A stretch of 64,000 nt of DNA from Metabacillus dongyingensis (GTDB lineage: Bacteria > Bacillota > Bacilli > Bacillales > Bacillaceae), in the NCBI RefSeq assembly GCF_019933155.2, contig NZ_CP082944.1, positions 2,544,001 through 2,608,000 of the forward strand, written 5' to 3'. The position numbers and the translations under genes were made by a program. Positions within the stretch are counted from its first letter, which is position 1; each line of letters starts with the position of its first letter. The notes beneath the pieces were generated by a model. That model was not told the origin of the DNA, searched no databases, and saw only the letters and a program-made list of their open reading frames with translations. Below are positions 43,616-51,558 of the stretch, piece after piece.

Positions 43616-43840
43616 TTAACAAAAATACAAAATGCTCTGGGAATATAAATAAGCATTAGGTGTATTAAATGGTGTTTTTTACTGAATTCATAATACATTT
43701 GACTATATTTATAGAAGGTATACCATGCATAATTTTGGTCGGCTGTTTTGCTGAATTATTTAATAAAAATTATTACATCTGCGCCACTTATGATACATTG
43801 AATACTGGAAATTCGAATTAATAGAGAGGAATTAAGAAAC

Positions 43841-45379
43841 ATGAAAGCAAAACAAGGTAATTTGAAGATTGTATTGGCAGGTCTCTTACTGGCGATTTTG
43901 ATGGCGTCTATGGACAACACTATTGTCGCTACAGCTATGGGGACCATTGTCGGAGAGCTTGGAGGGCTCGATAAGTTTGTATGGGTTACTTCCGCCTATA
44001 TGGTGGCTGAAATGGCGGGAATGCCGATTTTCGGTAAACTGTCAGATATGTTTGGACGTAAGAAGTTTTTTATATTCGGTCTAATTGTCTTTTTGATAGG
44101 ATCGATTCTGTGCGGCACTGCCGAAAGCATCACCCAACTGAGCATCTATCGTGCGATTCAGGGAATCGGAGGCGGTGCACTTATTCCAATCGCTTTTACG
44201 ATCATGTTTGATACCGTTCCAGTTGAGCAGCGCGGAAAACTGGGCGGATTATTTGGAGCTGTGTTTGGTTTATCAAGTATCTTTGGACCGTTGCTGGGTG
44301 CGTATATTACAGACTATATAAACTGGCAATGGGTGTTTTACGTGAATATTCCATTGGGTCTTCTAGCTTTTGTGTTTATCGTATTCTTCTATAAAGAATC
44401 ACCTGTCCACTCAAAACAAAAAATTGACTGGTGGGGCGCCGCGACTTTAGTTGGAGCTGTGATCAGTTTGATGTTTGCGTTAGAGCTCGGCGGTCATACA
44501 TATGAATGGAATTCTGGAATGATCATAGGTTTGTTTACAATTTTTGCTGTATTGTTTGTTGCTTTTATCATTATTGAAAGAAACGTAACAGATCCTATTA
44601 TTTCATTCCCTATGTTCAAGGTTCGACTGTTTACTACAAGCAATCTTTTAGGCTTATTGAGCGGTATGGCATTCATTACAGCTTCCGTATACATACCCAT
44701 ATACATTCAAGGTGTGCTTGGCGGGACTGCGACAAACTCGGGGCTCGTTCTGCTCCCTATGATGCTGGGTTCTGTCGTCTCGGCTACAGCCGGCGGGTTT
44801 CTAATGAATAAATGGAGCTACCGTAAGATTATGATTGTCTTTAGTGTGATTTTTACTGCAGGCATGTTCCTGTTAACAACATTAAAACCAGATACCGGAC
44901 GTTTATTGGTTACTATTTATATGATACTTACAGGGCTTGGAATCGGGGCTACCTTCTCTGTCTTAACCAACGCGGCTATTCATCATTTTGATCCGTCACA
45001 GCGAGGCTCTGTTAATTCTACTGTCTCTTTTATACGCTCTTTGGGCATGACACTTGGAATTACCGTTTTCGGGATTATCCAGCGAAACGAATTTTCTACT
45101 AAACTGAATGATATTTTTGCAGGCATGGGACAAGATCACGGACAAATGTCCAATAATCCAGCGGTTGCAGATCCACGTGTCCTGCTTGCTCCTGAAGCTC
45201 GGGCTGCTATCCCGCCAGATGTCTTAAACAAGATTACGACTGCTCTCTCCAATTCCATCACACAAACGTTTATGTGGGCGCTCATTCCTACAGCTCTGGC
45301 GTTTATTGTAGCGATGATGATGAGCAGGGAAAGATTGGATTCATCTATAGAACATCAACAGGCTAGGAGAGAAAATTAA
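43841..45379 (+). CDS. DHA2-family (14-TM) MFS multidrug exporter
   Basis: 512 residues with fourteen membrane helices. Motif A is GKLSDMFGRKKFFIFG, motif C is FGPLLGAYITDYINWQWVF, and the start has the family signature MASMDNTIVATAM. Such transporters export drugs in exchange for protons. The ATG follows GAGAGGAATTAAGAAAC. The gene stands alone with a terminator at 45443. Confidence 0.92.
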   Translation: MKAKQGNLKIVLAGLLLAILMASMDNTIVATAMGTIVGELGGLDKFVWVTSAYMVAEMAGMPIFGKLSDMFGRKKFFIFGLIVFLIGSILCGTAESITQLSIYRAIQGIGGGALIPIAFTIMFDTVPVEQRGKLGGLFGAVFGLSSIFGPLLGAYITDYINWQWVFYVNIPLGLLAFVFIVFFYKESPVHSKQKIDWWGAATLVGAVISLMFALELGGHTYEWNSGMIIGLFTIFAVLFVAFIIIERNVTDPIISFPMFKVRLFTTSNLLGLLSGMAFITASVYIPIYIQGVLGGTATNSGLVLLPMMLGSVVSATAGGFLMNKWSYRKIMIVFSVIFTAGMFLLTTLKPDTGRLLVTIYMILTGLGIGATFSVLTNAAIHHFDPSQRGSVNSTVSFIRSLGMTLGITVFGIIQRNEFSTKLNDIFAGMGQDHGQMSNNPAVADPRVLLAPEARAAIPPDVLNKITTALSNSITQTFMWALIPTALAFIVAMMMSRERLDSSIEHQQARREN

Positions 45380-45442
45380 GCTGGGGTAATGGCAAGAAAA
45401 TAGTCATGATTGCTTTACCTCCAAAACGACAAAATTAAGTTA

Positions 45443-45470
45443 AGAAACCTGTTGAATTCAACAGGTTTCT
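45443..45470 (+). terminator. Terminator of the MFS exporter gene
   Basis: AGAAACCTGTTGAA is followed directly by its complement TTCAACAGGTTTCT (perfect palindrome) and then ATTGTTTGTTT. Confidence 0.75.
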
Positions 45471-45573
45471 ATTGTTTGTTTAGGATTACAATTTAATTGA
45501 AACATAAAATTCAACTAAGTCATTTCCTGACTCCAATTTACTAAGCCGTTCATTCTATTAGATCAATTTTTAC

Positions 45574-45605
45574 AAAAAAAAGACTGTCCGTATTTTAGAA
45601 CAGTC
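45574..45605 (-). terminator. Terminator of the quinone reductase-like gene
   Basis: On the minus strand GACTGT (45600-45605) pairs with ACAGTC (45582-45587), followed by T8. Confidence 0.85.
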
Positions 45606-45628
45606 AGCCGTTGCTGTGTATACTTCCC

Positions 45629-46216
45629 CTACTTAAAAAGAGAATTGATTGTCTCTTCAATTTGCCTTAGGATATCCTTCCGCACTGCTTCTTCAAGGGT
45701 TTCAGAGACATTTCCAAATAATAAATGCTCTAATGGTTCAATCCCTGTAAAATCAAATATCCCAATATCTGATGTGATTTTCAAACCTGCGGTCATTCCC
45801 ATTTGGTCATATATCTCTTTAGGAGTACCATGAGTATTAATAATTAGACCTTTCTTCCCTTTGAGTAATTGAATAATTCCTTCTTCTCCATATGCATAGG
45901 CATAGCCATAGGAAAATACTCGATCTACATAACCCTTAATAATAGCTGGAAGACCAGTCCACCAAATTGGATATATAAATGTGATAATATCTGCTTGCGT
46001 AATGAATTTTTGTTCTGTTCTAATATCATCAGGGATATCACCAGATTTCATAGCAGCCGTATCCTGCGGTTTCAGAACAGGCTGAAAATCCAATGCATAC
46101 AAATCTCTCACAACAACCTCATGACCTTTGGCTTCTAAAGCATTAACAGCCGTTTCTAATATTGCATGATTAAAGCTGTCGGGATGCGGATGTGCATAGA
46201 CAACAAGATGTTTCAT
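45629..46216 (-). CDS. Flavodoxin-like NAD(P)H-quinone oxidoreductase
   Basis: 195 residues from the ATG at 46216, chosen for its GGGGGA seven bases upstream (an earlier ATG at 46231 lacks one). Motifs of the KefF/YwrO/NQO family: VVYAHPHPDSFNHAI, ITFIYPIWWTGLPAIIKGYV, DRVFSYGYAYAYG. It binds FMN or FAD and reduces quinones or electrophiles in the cytoplasm. Confidence 0.87.
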   Translation of the reverse strand: MKHLVVYAHPHPDSFNHAILETAVNALEAKGHEVVVRDLYALDFQPVLKPQDTAAMKSGDIPDDIRTEQKFITQADIITFIYPIWWTGLPAIIKGYVDRVFSYGYAYAYGEEGIIQLLKGKKGLIINTHGTPKEIYDQMGMTAGLKITSDIGIFDFTGIEPLEHLLFGNVSETLEEAVRKDILRQIEETINSLFK

Positions 46217-46291
46217 TAGACAATCCCCCATTTAGTTTTGATTCAGAAAATATAAATTACCCGGCTTGCAACAAGTTTAATTAATAATGAC

Positions 46292-46840
46292 CTAATCATA
46301 AATAATATTGTAAGTTGGTTTAATGACCCCGTTAGAATATTGTTTCATATCCACTAACTCTAATTTCAAATCCGATTTAACATTTCCGAATAGAGGAATT
46401 CCATCACCTACTATAATAGGGTTAACCTTGAGCACTAATTGATCAATGAGTTTATTTTTCAGCAATGACCCTGCTAATTCCCCGCCTCCGCACAGCCAAA
46501 TCTTACCACTGCCCTGCTGTTTGAGATTCTCGATAAATTCTAAAGCATCTCCTTTCACAAGTTCGACTTCATCATTTGATTCAAAGTGCATGGAGTTTGA
46601 AAATATGTAATGTTTTAAGCCCTTATACCCAGGTTCACCAGGTTTAGCACCAAATTGAAATCCAAACTCATATGTTTTTCCACCCATCAAAACCGAATCA
46701 TATTGCTGAATATCAGTTAAAAAGTCCGGAACATGATCGCCATCAAATAAAAAGAGAGATTTATTAATATTCCCATCTAACATACCTTGATCTGCAATAA
46801 AGTTGTCTAATGAAACTGCAACATGATAAATTAAAACCAT
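46292..46840 (-). CDS. Dihydrofolate reductase-family protein (RibD C-terminal/YyaP-like)
   Basis: About 182 residues. Features: AVSLDNFIADQG, SVLMGGKTYEFG, IWLCGGGELAGSLLKNKLID, QLVLKVNPIIVGDGIPLFG. It is an NADPH-dependent reductase of unknown substrate. The start is uncertain: an ATG at 46840 has AAAGGTGG 11 bases upstream, while an in-frame GTG at 46855 has AAAG directly before it. Confidence 0.8.
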   Translation of the reverse strand: MVLIYHVAVSLDNFIADQGMLDGNINKSLFLFDGDHVPDFLTDIQQYDSVLMGGKTYEFGFQFGAKPGEPGYKGLKHYIFSNSMHFESNDEVELVKGDALEFIENLKQQGSGKIWLCGGGELAGSLLKNKLIDQLVLKVNPIIVGDGIPLFGNVKSDLKLELVDMKQYSNGVIKPTYNIIYD

Positions 46841-46999
46841 CCAGCTGCATGCCACCTTTCGATGAATTTAGTAATTACTTCTATAATATTCTTTCATTTC
46901 CTTTCATTCCCTTTAATTGCAATAATATTATTCTCATTTCGCTATTTTATCCGATAATCTCAATAAGCCTTTTTCGATTACATGACTCGTTAATAAAAT

Positions 47000-47030
47000 A
47001 AGAAAAGCATTACTTGCTATGAAGTAATGC
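47000..47030 (-). terminator. Terminator of the TrmB-family gene
   Basis: On the minus strand GCATTACTT (47022-47030) pairs with AAGTAATGC (47008-47016), followed by TTTTCTTATTTT. Confidence 0.8.
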
Positions 47031-47080
47031 CCGCTTCTATTTTCATAATATCCTGTATAAAATTCACGAAAAGTCCCAAT

Positions 47081-47908
47081 CTATTTCACGTAATGTTTTT
47101 TATAATCCGGGTGGATAGCAAATTTATGACGTAAATTGATGAGGTTTTTTCCAAAGCTTTCTTCCAAAATTTCTCTATGTTTTTTCATGATTTCCATGAG
47201 ATATAAATCATGAATCATAACTTCTGTAATAGGCATGACTAAACCTACATGCATTGTCCATGCTGCGCGGCTATCCTTCCCAAGCGATACAATACCTGCT
47301 ACAACTTCTGAATCATCTCCGCTAATTACAAGCCAGCGTCCACCATACTCTTCAGTAATTTCATCACTCATATCATGGAGATAAACATTTGCGAAATCAG
47401 ATATGATTTCCCCATAAGCGATTATGGTTACACTGACTCCTCTAATTGCCGCCTGTTTTAGTTCAGGCTCCAATTCTTTGAAATCCTCCTTCCAAATTTC
47501 TAATAGAATTCTATTTTTAGCAGATATAATACAAGCTTTTACCTTATCTAGTATTTCACTGCGCCCCGTGATATTCCAGATATTTTCACGGTCATTTGCG
47601 GAATGTTCGAATTTCTCTAAAAGTATTTCTGCCTGTTCAAAATGTTCATCTGCTTTCATTCGACGGTTTTTAATTAGCTCCTTTGCTGGAACTGGAGTAT
47701 ATTGCGGTGTGTTTCCTGGACTAACCAAAATATCTCCTCTTATTGTGAGACTGTCCAGAACTTCATATATTTTTGAACGTGGTACACCGGAATTTTTTGC
47801 TACTGCATAACCTGTTAACGGCGATGCTTCCAATAAGGTAAGATATGCTTTTGCTTCATATTCGGTAAAATTCAGATTTTTTAATGTATCTAAAATGTTT
47901 TCTTTCAT
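47081..47908 (-). CDS. TrmB-family transcriptional regulator
   Basis: 275 residues. The N-terminal winged helix (NFTEYEAKAYLTLLEASPLT, GYAVAKNSGVPRSKIYEVLD) is followed by a coiled linker and a PLD-like sensor domain (IISAKNRILLEIWKEDFKEL). It is divergent from the LysE-type exporter gene, with a direct repeat in the shared promoter region, so it most likely controls that exporter. Confidence 0.88.
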   Translation of the reverse strand: MKENILDTLKNLNFTEYEAKAYLTLLEASPLTGYAVAKNSGVPRSKIYEVLDSLTIRGDILVSPGNTPQYTPVPAKELIKNRRMKADEHFEQAEILLEKFEHSANDRENIWNITGRSEILDKVKACIISAKNRILLEIWKEDFKELEPELKQAAIRGVSVTIIAYGEIISDFANVYLHDMSDEITEEYGGRWLVISGDDSEVVAGIVSLGKDSRAAWTMHVGLVMPITEVMIHDLYLMEIMKKHREILEESFGKNLINLRHKFAIHPDYKKHYVK

Positions 47909-47966
47909 GTATCCTCCAACTTAAACTTAGTCGCTATCATTGTAACAAATATATTAGCAAAATCTG

Positions 47967-48026
47967 TTGATTTTTTCCAAGATCATCTGATACTATTATT
48001 ATAGGTAGTCACTAAGGTAGTCACTA
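47967..48026 (+). promoter_or_regulatory. Promoter of the LysE-family gene with direct-repeat operator
   Basis: -35 TTGATT (47967-47972), 18-bp spacer, -10 TACTAT (47991-47996). Directly downstream are two copies of GGTAGTCACTA (48004-48014 and 48016-48026), spaced 12 bp apart. This is a likely TrmB-type operator that would block transcription start. Confidence 0.65.
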
Positions 48027-48117
48027 TTTAGATTTTAATGATGAAAACTAAAAATGTTATTTAACTAAAATTATATAAGTAGTATATAAATAATAATCCT
48101 TTGGAGGGAAAAATAGT

Positions 48118-48747
48118 ATGGACAGCCTGCTAACTTACATATCAATTGCTGCAATGATGGTTATTATTCCAGGAGCAGATACTATGCTGCTTGTGAAAAA
48201 CACACTTAGCTATGGTCCAAAAGCCGGGCGTTATACAGTTCTAGGAATGGCAATGGGGCTTTCTTTCTGGACACTTATTGCTATTCTTGGATTATCCGTT
48301 GTCATTGCAAAGTCTGTGATACTTTTCAGTACAATCAAATATTTGGGAGCCGCATACTTAATTTATTTAGGAATAAAAAGTTTTTTTGCTAAAAGCATAT
48401 TTTCTTTAGAGGAAATTCAAGAACAGGCAAATACACCTGCAAAGCCTGCAAACAGACATAATAAAGATTCCTTAATGCAAGCGTTGCTTAGTAACATTCT
48501 TAATCCTAAGACAGTTTTGGTTTATATAACAATAATGCCTCAATTTATCAACTTGAACGAAAATGTGAATCAGCAATTGATTGTATTAGCTTTAATCCTT
48601 ACCTTACTCGCTGTAGGCTGGTTCCTAATCCTTGTTTATCTAATTGATTACGCAAAAAAATGGCTGAAAAACTCAAAGTTTCAGAAGGCTTTCCAAAAAT
48701 CAACTGGCGTAATTTTAGTAGGTTTTGGCATCAAAACAGGAATTTAA
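48118..48747 (+). CDS. LysE-family exporter
   Basis: 209 residues with six membrane helices. The RhtB/LysE signature is near the start (MMVIIPGADTMLLVKNTLSY with GPKAGRYTVLGMAMGLSFW), and NILNPKTVLVYITIMPQFI is typical. It exports amino acids or similar solutes. GGAGGG lies upstream of the ATG. The divergent TrmB-family gene is its likely regulator. Confidence 0.9.
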   Translation: MDSLLTYISIAAMMVIIPGADTMLLVKNTLSYGPKAGRYTVLGMAMGLSFWTLIAILGLSVVIAKSVILFSTIKYLGAAYLIYLGIKSFFAKSIFSLEEIQEQANTPAKPANRHNKDSLMQALLSNILNPKTVLVYITIMPQFINLNENVNQQLIVLALILTLLAVGWFLILVYLIDYAKKWLKNSKFQKAFQKSTGVILVGFGIKTGI

Positions 48748-48774
48748 TTTATATAGATACATAATTTGATTTTC

Positions 48775-48801
48775 TCCGTTCAAAAATTGAACGGATTTTT
48801 C
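48775..48801 (+). terminator. Terminator of the LysE-family gene
   Basis: TCCGTTCAA (48775-48783) pairs with TTGAACGGA (48787-48795), followed by TTTTTC. Confidence 0.85.
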
Positions 48802-48918
48802 TTTCTATTAGTTTTAATACTTAAAGCGCAACTAACATCCTTCTTACTGACGTTTAATGGAATATCTGATATTTCCATTTTTATCACAGCCATTCAAATC
48901 ACCACTTCATTTTAACAT

Positions 48919-48960
48919 TAAAAAACACACCAATTATATTGCTACATGGTGTGCTTTTTA
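48919..48960. terminator. Bidirectional terminator in the 48748-49149 gap
   Basis: CACACC (48926-48931) pairs with GGTGTG (48948-48953), extended by A/T pairing, with A6 on one side and CTTTTT on the other. It could end transcripts from either side. Confidence 0.6.
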
Positions 48961-49049
48961 ATGTGCGTTTTATTGTTTTACACCTCTGAACTGAACCCGT
49001 TAGACAATAATGTCCTTCTCTTTTTTATGAAATTAAAATTTCTGAAGCA

Positions 49050-49158
49050 TTGTTGTCTAGCGCCATCTTCCAGCTCCAGGCCAAAGCATCCGTAAAAAGT
49101 AAGGATCCCGCTATTGTAATACTTGAACTAATAGGGCGCTTTCGCTTTTCTATACATC
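49050..49158. repeat. Possible copy of a dispersed intergenic repeat
   Basis: The segment begins TTGTCTAGCGCCATCTTCCA, includes CAGCTCCAGG and ends GGGCGCTTTCGCTTTTC. This resembles dispersed repeats known in Bacillus genomes with 'GTCTAGCTCCAGCGC' and 'GGCGCTTGCGCTTTTC' ends. It touches the stop codon of the mutS2-like gene. Identity is judged from memory of the motif, so confidence is limited. Confidence 0.35.
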
Positions 49159-51072
49159 TCGGTCAATGACTACATCAGAATGTCTTTTATTCATTTGCGC
49201 TGCTTTTTTTCGATTTTCGGCTGATTCGAAAATGATGTCAAAATCGTAATCCTCGGGATAAAGGTCTTTAGCGGAAATATGAAGCTGAATTCGTTTATGA
49301 TTAACGGTTCGTTTTGTCCCTTTCACAAAAACCGTGTAATTTCCGCCTTTATCTGGACCAGTATAAACGATAGCATGCTCATTTGTTGCTTTTATAAGCA
49401 CGTTATCTCCTTTTATAAAAGTCTGAACCTCCTCCGCCTCTATTCCTTTTGACTGTTTCGTCTTGTAGCGATTAATGGAGATTTGTTTATCCAGTTCCTT
49501 TTTTTCAAATAAATCATATTGATCTTTTCCATACTTTTTTGACTCTTTGTAAGTGATAGCATGGGCTTTTTCAATTAATTCGGGATGCATTCCTAAGCGC
49601 AGTGCGATTGAAAATGCCTGACTCTCTCCGCCTTCGCCTATCTTCAGCTTATATGTGGGCTGGAGAGTCTCTAAATCAAAATCCATCGATCCGTTTATGA
49701 ATCCTTCTTCACTTTCAGCAAAATCCTTTATTTCACTGTAATGTGTGGTGGCAAGCAAGGTGGCGCCTTTTTGATGAATTTTCTCAAGGATGACACTTGC
49801 AAGCCCCATTCCTTCACCCGGATCTGTTCCTGAACCTAATTCGTCGAGCAAAACAAGGCTGTATTCATTTGTTTTCTTTAAGATTGAAATAATATTCGTC
49901 ATGTGAGAACTAAACGTGCTCAAGTTTTGTTCAATGCTTTGACCATCGCCTATATCCAGCAAAATCTGCTGATAGATGCCGATATAACTTTCCTTATCAG
50001 CAGGTATATGAAAACCTGATTGCGCCATCAGAACAAGTAAACCTACCGTTTTTAAAACCACTGTTTTTCCGCCTGTATTTGGACCGGTAATGACGAGAGC
50101 CTGAAAATCCTTCCCGATTTCCAATGTCAGAGGAACGGCTTTGCTGCCTAAGAGCGGATGCTTGGCATTTTTAAGATGGATCATTTTTTGATTATGAACA
50201 GCCGGTGCGGATCCTCCAATGACGCGGCTGTATTTTGCTTTTGCAAATAAGACATCGTAGTGCACCATCACTTCTATTGATTGAAGAAGCTGTTTTTCAT
50301 GCGACTCTGCCAAGCCTGTTAAATAGCTCAAAATCTTTTCCGTCTCCATCTCTTCCTGTGAAACTAAAAGATTGATCTGATCCTGAATGGCAGCTGCATC
50401 TTCAGGTTCAACATAAAGTGTTGAACCTGAGGCTGATGCATCAAGAACAGCTCCTTTGATTTTTCCTTTATATTCTTTTTTAACAGAAACACAAAAGCGG
50501 CCGCCGCGTTCACTTATAATTGCATCCTGCAGATAGCTCTTATACTTTGAAGACTTAATGATGGAATTCAGTTTTTCTTTCAAACGTTCATTTGCAATCG
50601 CCAATTGCTTTCTTACTTTTGACAGTTCTTTATTCGCCATGTCGTCAACTCTTCCATTGCGTATGCATCTGGTGATTTCAGCAGCGATCTCCGGAAGCTC
50701 TTCAATCCCAAATACATACGAAGAAACACGAGGTGCAAGCATTTCTTTATCTTTCATGAAACGTTTCATTTTTAACCCATCTTCTATAAATGACAGGAGC
50801 TGGGAAAAGTGATGCGGTCTTAAAGCAACACCTTTATTGAACTGCTTTATGATGGCTTCAATGCCCTCAAGTCCTGAAATAGGAACACTGGAACTTTTCT
50901 CTAAAATTGCTTTTGCTTCGTCTGTCTCGGATAAAAGTGCCTGTATTTGCTTTACATGATTAAGCGGCATTATGGCTAAAACACGCTGCTTGCCTGAATC
51001 TGTCATTGCATAAGAGCTGATTGTTTCTTTTATAGTAGAGTAATCTAAAATGTTAAAAGTATTGTCGTTCAT
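49150..51072 (-). CDS. MutS2 paralogue lacking the Smr domain
   Basis: 640 residues from the ATG at 51072, chosen because GGAGG lies eight bases upstream; an ATG at 51123 is inside a terminator hairpin. MutS core and clamp regions (FNILDYSTIKETISSYAMTD, ISERGGRFCVSVKKEYKGKI, DASASGSTLYVEP) lead to the ATPase: Walker A ITGPNTGGKT (about 330), Walker B LVLLDELGSGTDPGEG (about 405) and TTHYSEIK. A KOW-like barrel follows (about 552-610). The protein stops where full-length MutS2 (about 785 residues) would continue into the Smr nuclease domain. MutS2 of B. subtilis binds collided ribosomes and splits them; this shorter form may be a specialised ribosome-rescue or resistance factor (inference). 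Its leader has attenuator features. Confidence 0.9.
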   Translation of the reverse strand: MNDNTFNILDYSTIKETISSYAMTDSGKQRVLAIMPLNHVKQIQALLSETDEAKAILEKSSSVPISGLEGIEAIIKQFNKGVALRPHHFSQLLSFIEDGLKMKRFMKDKEMLAPRVSSYVFGIEELPEIAAEITRCIRNGRVDDMANKELSKVRKQLAIANERLKEKLNSIIKSSKYKSYLQDAIISERGGRFCVSVKKEYKGKIKGAVLDASASGSTLYVEPEDAAAIQDQINLLVSQEEMETEKILSYLTGLAESHEKQLLQSIEVMVHYDVLFAKAKYSRVIGGSAPAVHNQKMIHLKNAKHPLLGSKAVPLTLEIGKDFQALVITGPNTGGKTVVLKTVGLLVLMAQSGFHIPADKESYIGIYQQILLDIGDGQSIEQNLSTFSSHMTNIISILKKTNEYSLVLLDELGSGTDPGEGMGLASVILEKIHQKGATLLATTHYSEIKDFAESEEGFINGSMDFDLETLQPTYKLKIGEGGESQAFSIALRLGMHPELIEKAHAITYKESKKYGKDQYDLFEKKELDKQISINRYKTKQSKGIEAEEVQTFIKGDNVLIKATNEHAIVYTGPDKGGNYTVFVKGTKRTVNHKRIQLHISAKDLYPEDYDFDIIFESAENRKKAAQMNKRHSDVVIDRDV

Positions 51073-51085
51073 TTGAATATCCTCC

Positions 51086-51160
51086 TTAGTAACGAAAAAA
51101 AGCCGCAGTGAACAAATGTTCATTGCGGCTGAAATGGTTTATAGAGCGCTTTTTCTCCAT
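51086..51160 (-). CDS. Leader peptide 2 upstream of the MutS2 paralogue
   Basis: 24 codons from an ATG at 51160 preceded by AAGGATGAGGG. The product begins MEKKRSINHFSRN and ends AAFFRY. Its second half is encoded by the terminator hairpin at 51094-51130, and its stop TAA is the first part of TAAGGAGG, the ribosome binding site of the mutS2-like gene. A ribosome translating it would melt the terminator and end at the next start. It is too short to prove by sequence alone, but the arrangement is not expected by chance. Confidence 0.55.
   Translation of the reverse strand: MEKKRSINHFSRNEHLFTAAFFRY
51094..51130 (-). terminator. Intrinsic terminator within leader peptide 2
   Basis: On the minus strand AGCCGCAATGAACA pairs with TGTTCACTGCGGCT (one A-C mismatch; 51117-51130 with 51101-51114), followed by T7 (51094-51100). 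It lies only 22 bases before the mutS2-like start, between promoter and gene. Confidence 0.88.
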
Positions 51161-51183
51161 ACTGCCCTCATCCTTTTTTGGAC

Positions 51184-51212
51184 AAATAAAAAACTGTGCA
51201 TAAAAACACAGC
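51184..51212 (-). terminator. First leader terminator upstream of the MutS2 paralogue
   Basis: On the minus strand CTGTG (51207-51211) pairs with CACAG (51194-51198), extended by G-U and A-U pairs, followed by TTTTTTATTTG. An earlier CACAG (minus strand, inside 51255-51270) could pair instead with CTGTG, giving an alternative antiterminator form. Confidence 0.6.
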
Positions 51213-51242
51213 TGAGCAGGCACCTCTCATATGCTATGATTT

Positions 51243-51347
51243 GTTCTTAACTCATCTATCTGTGCATAGTTAAATAAGCGAGACAAAAATCATATTTTGC
51301 ACGCTGGCACAGAGATGACCGTATGAAATTACGGATTAGTTAAGAAC
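51243..51347 (-). ncRNA. Structured leader RNA, candidate attenuator aptamer or antiterminator
   Basis: On the minus strand GTTCTTAACT (51338-51347) pairs perfectly with AGTTAAGAAC (51243-51252). Inside, CCGTA pairs with TACGG, and CATCTCTGTGC pairs with GCACAGATAGATG with a small bulge. The first arm lies within codons 5-7 and the stop of leader ORF 1. No known riboswitch class was recognised. Confidence 0.55.
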
Positions 51348-51359
51348 GACACCTAACAT
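51336..51359 (-). CDS. Leader peptide 1 (MLGVVLN)
   Basis: A 7-codon ORF, ATG to TAA, with AAAAAGGGG nine bases upstream. Its last codons form the 5' arm of the long-range helix closing the leader structure. A ribosome stalled here would free the 3' arm. The short length and position resemble inducible leaders of antibiotic-resistance genes. Translation is inferred, not shown. Confidence 0.45.
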   Translation of the reverse strand: MLGVVLN

Positions 51360-51416
51360 AGAACAAAACCCCTTTTTAAGGATGATTGTATGGAGATTGA
51401 TAAAAAGCTTACCTCA

Positions 51417-51445
51417 AATTTACTTTACTTTCCTTTTCTTGTCAA
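51417..51445 (-). promoter_or_regulatory. Sigma-A promoter of the mutS2-like transcript
   Basis: On the minus strand: -35 TTGACA (51440-51445), 17-bp spacer, -10 TAAATT (51417-51422). Transcription would start near 51410, giving a leader of about 340 nt. Confidence 0.75.
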
Positions 51446-51558
51446 ACCCAATTTATAAATAGTCTTATTTGAATTCTGAGCGCTCTTATTATAAGATGAA
51501 CTACATCAATTATGAATAGCATATTCATGTTTATACATCAATTTTAGGAGGTGCTGAA

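Noticed and set aside
51336..51365. GTTAGGTG at the start of the mutS2-like leader, as in the M-box magnesium riboswitch
   Set aside because: The remaining M-box core and helices are absent, and the gene is not a magnesium transporter.
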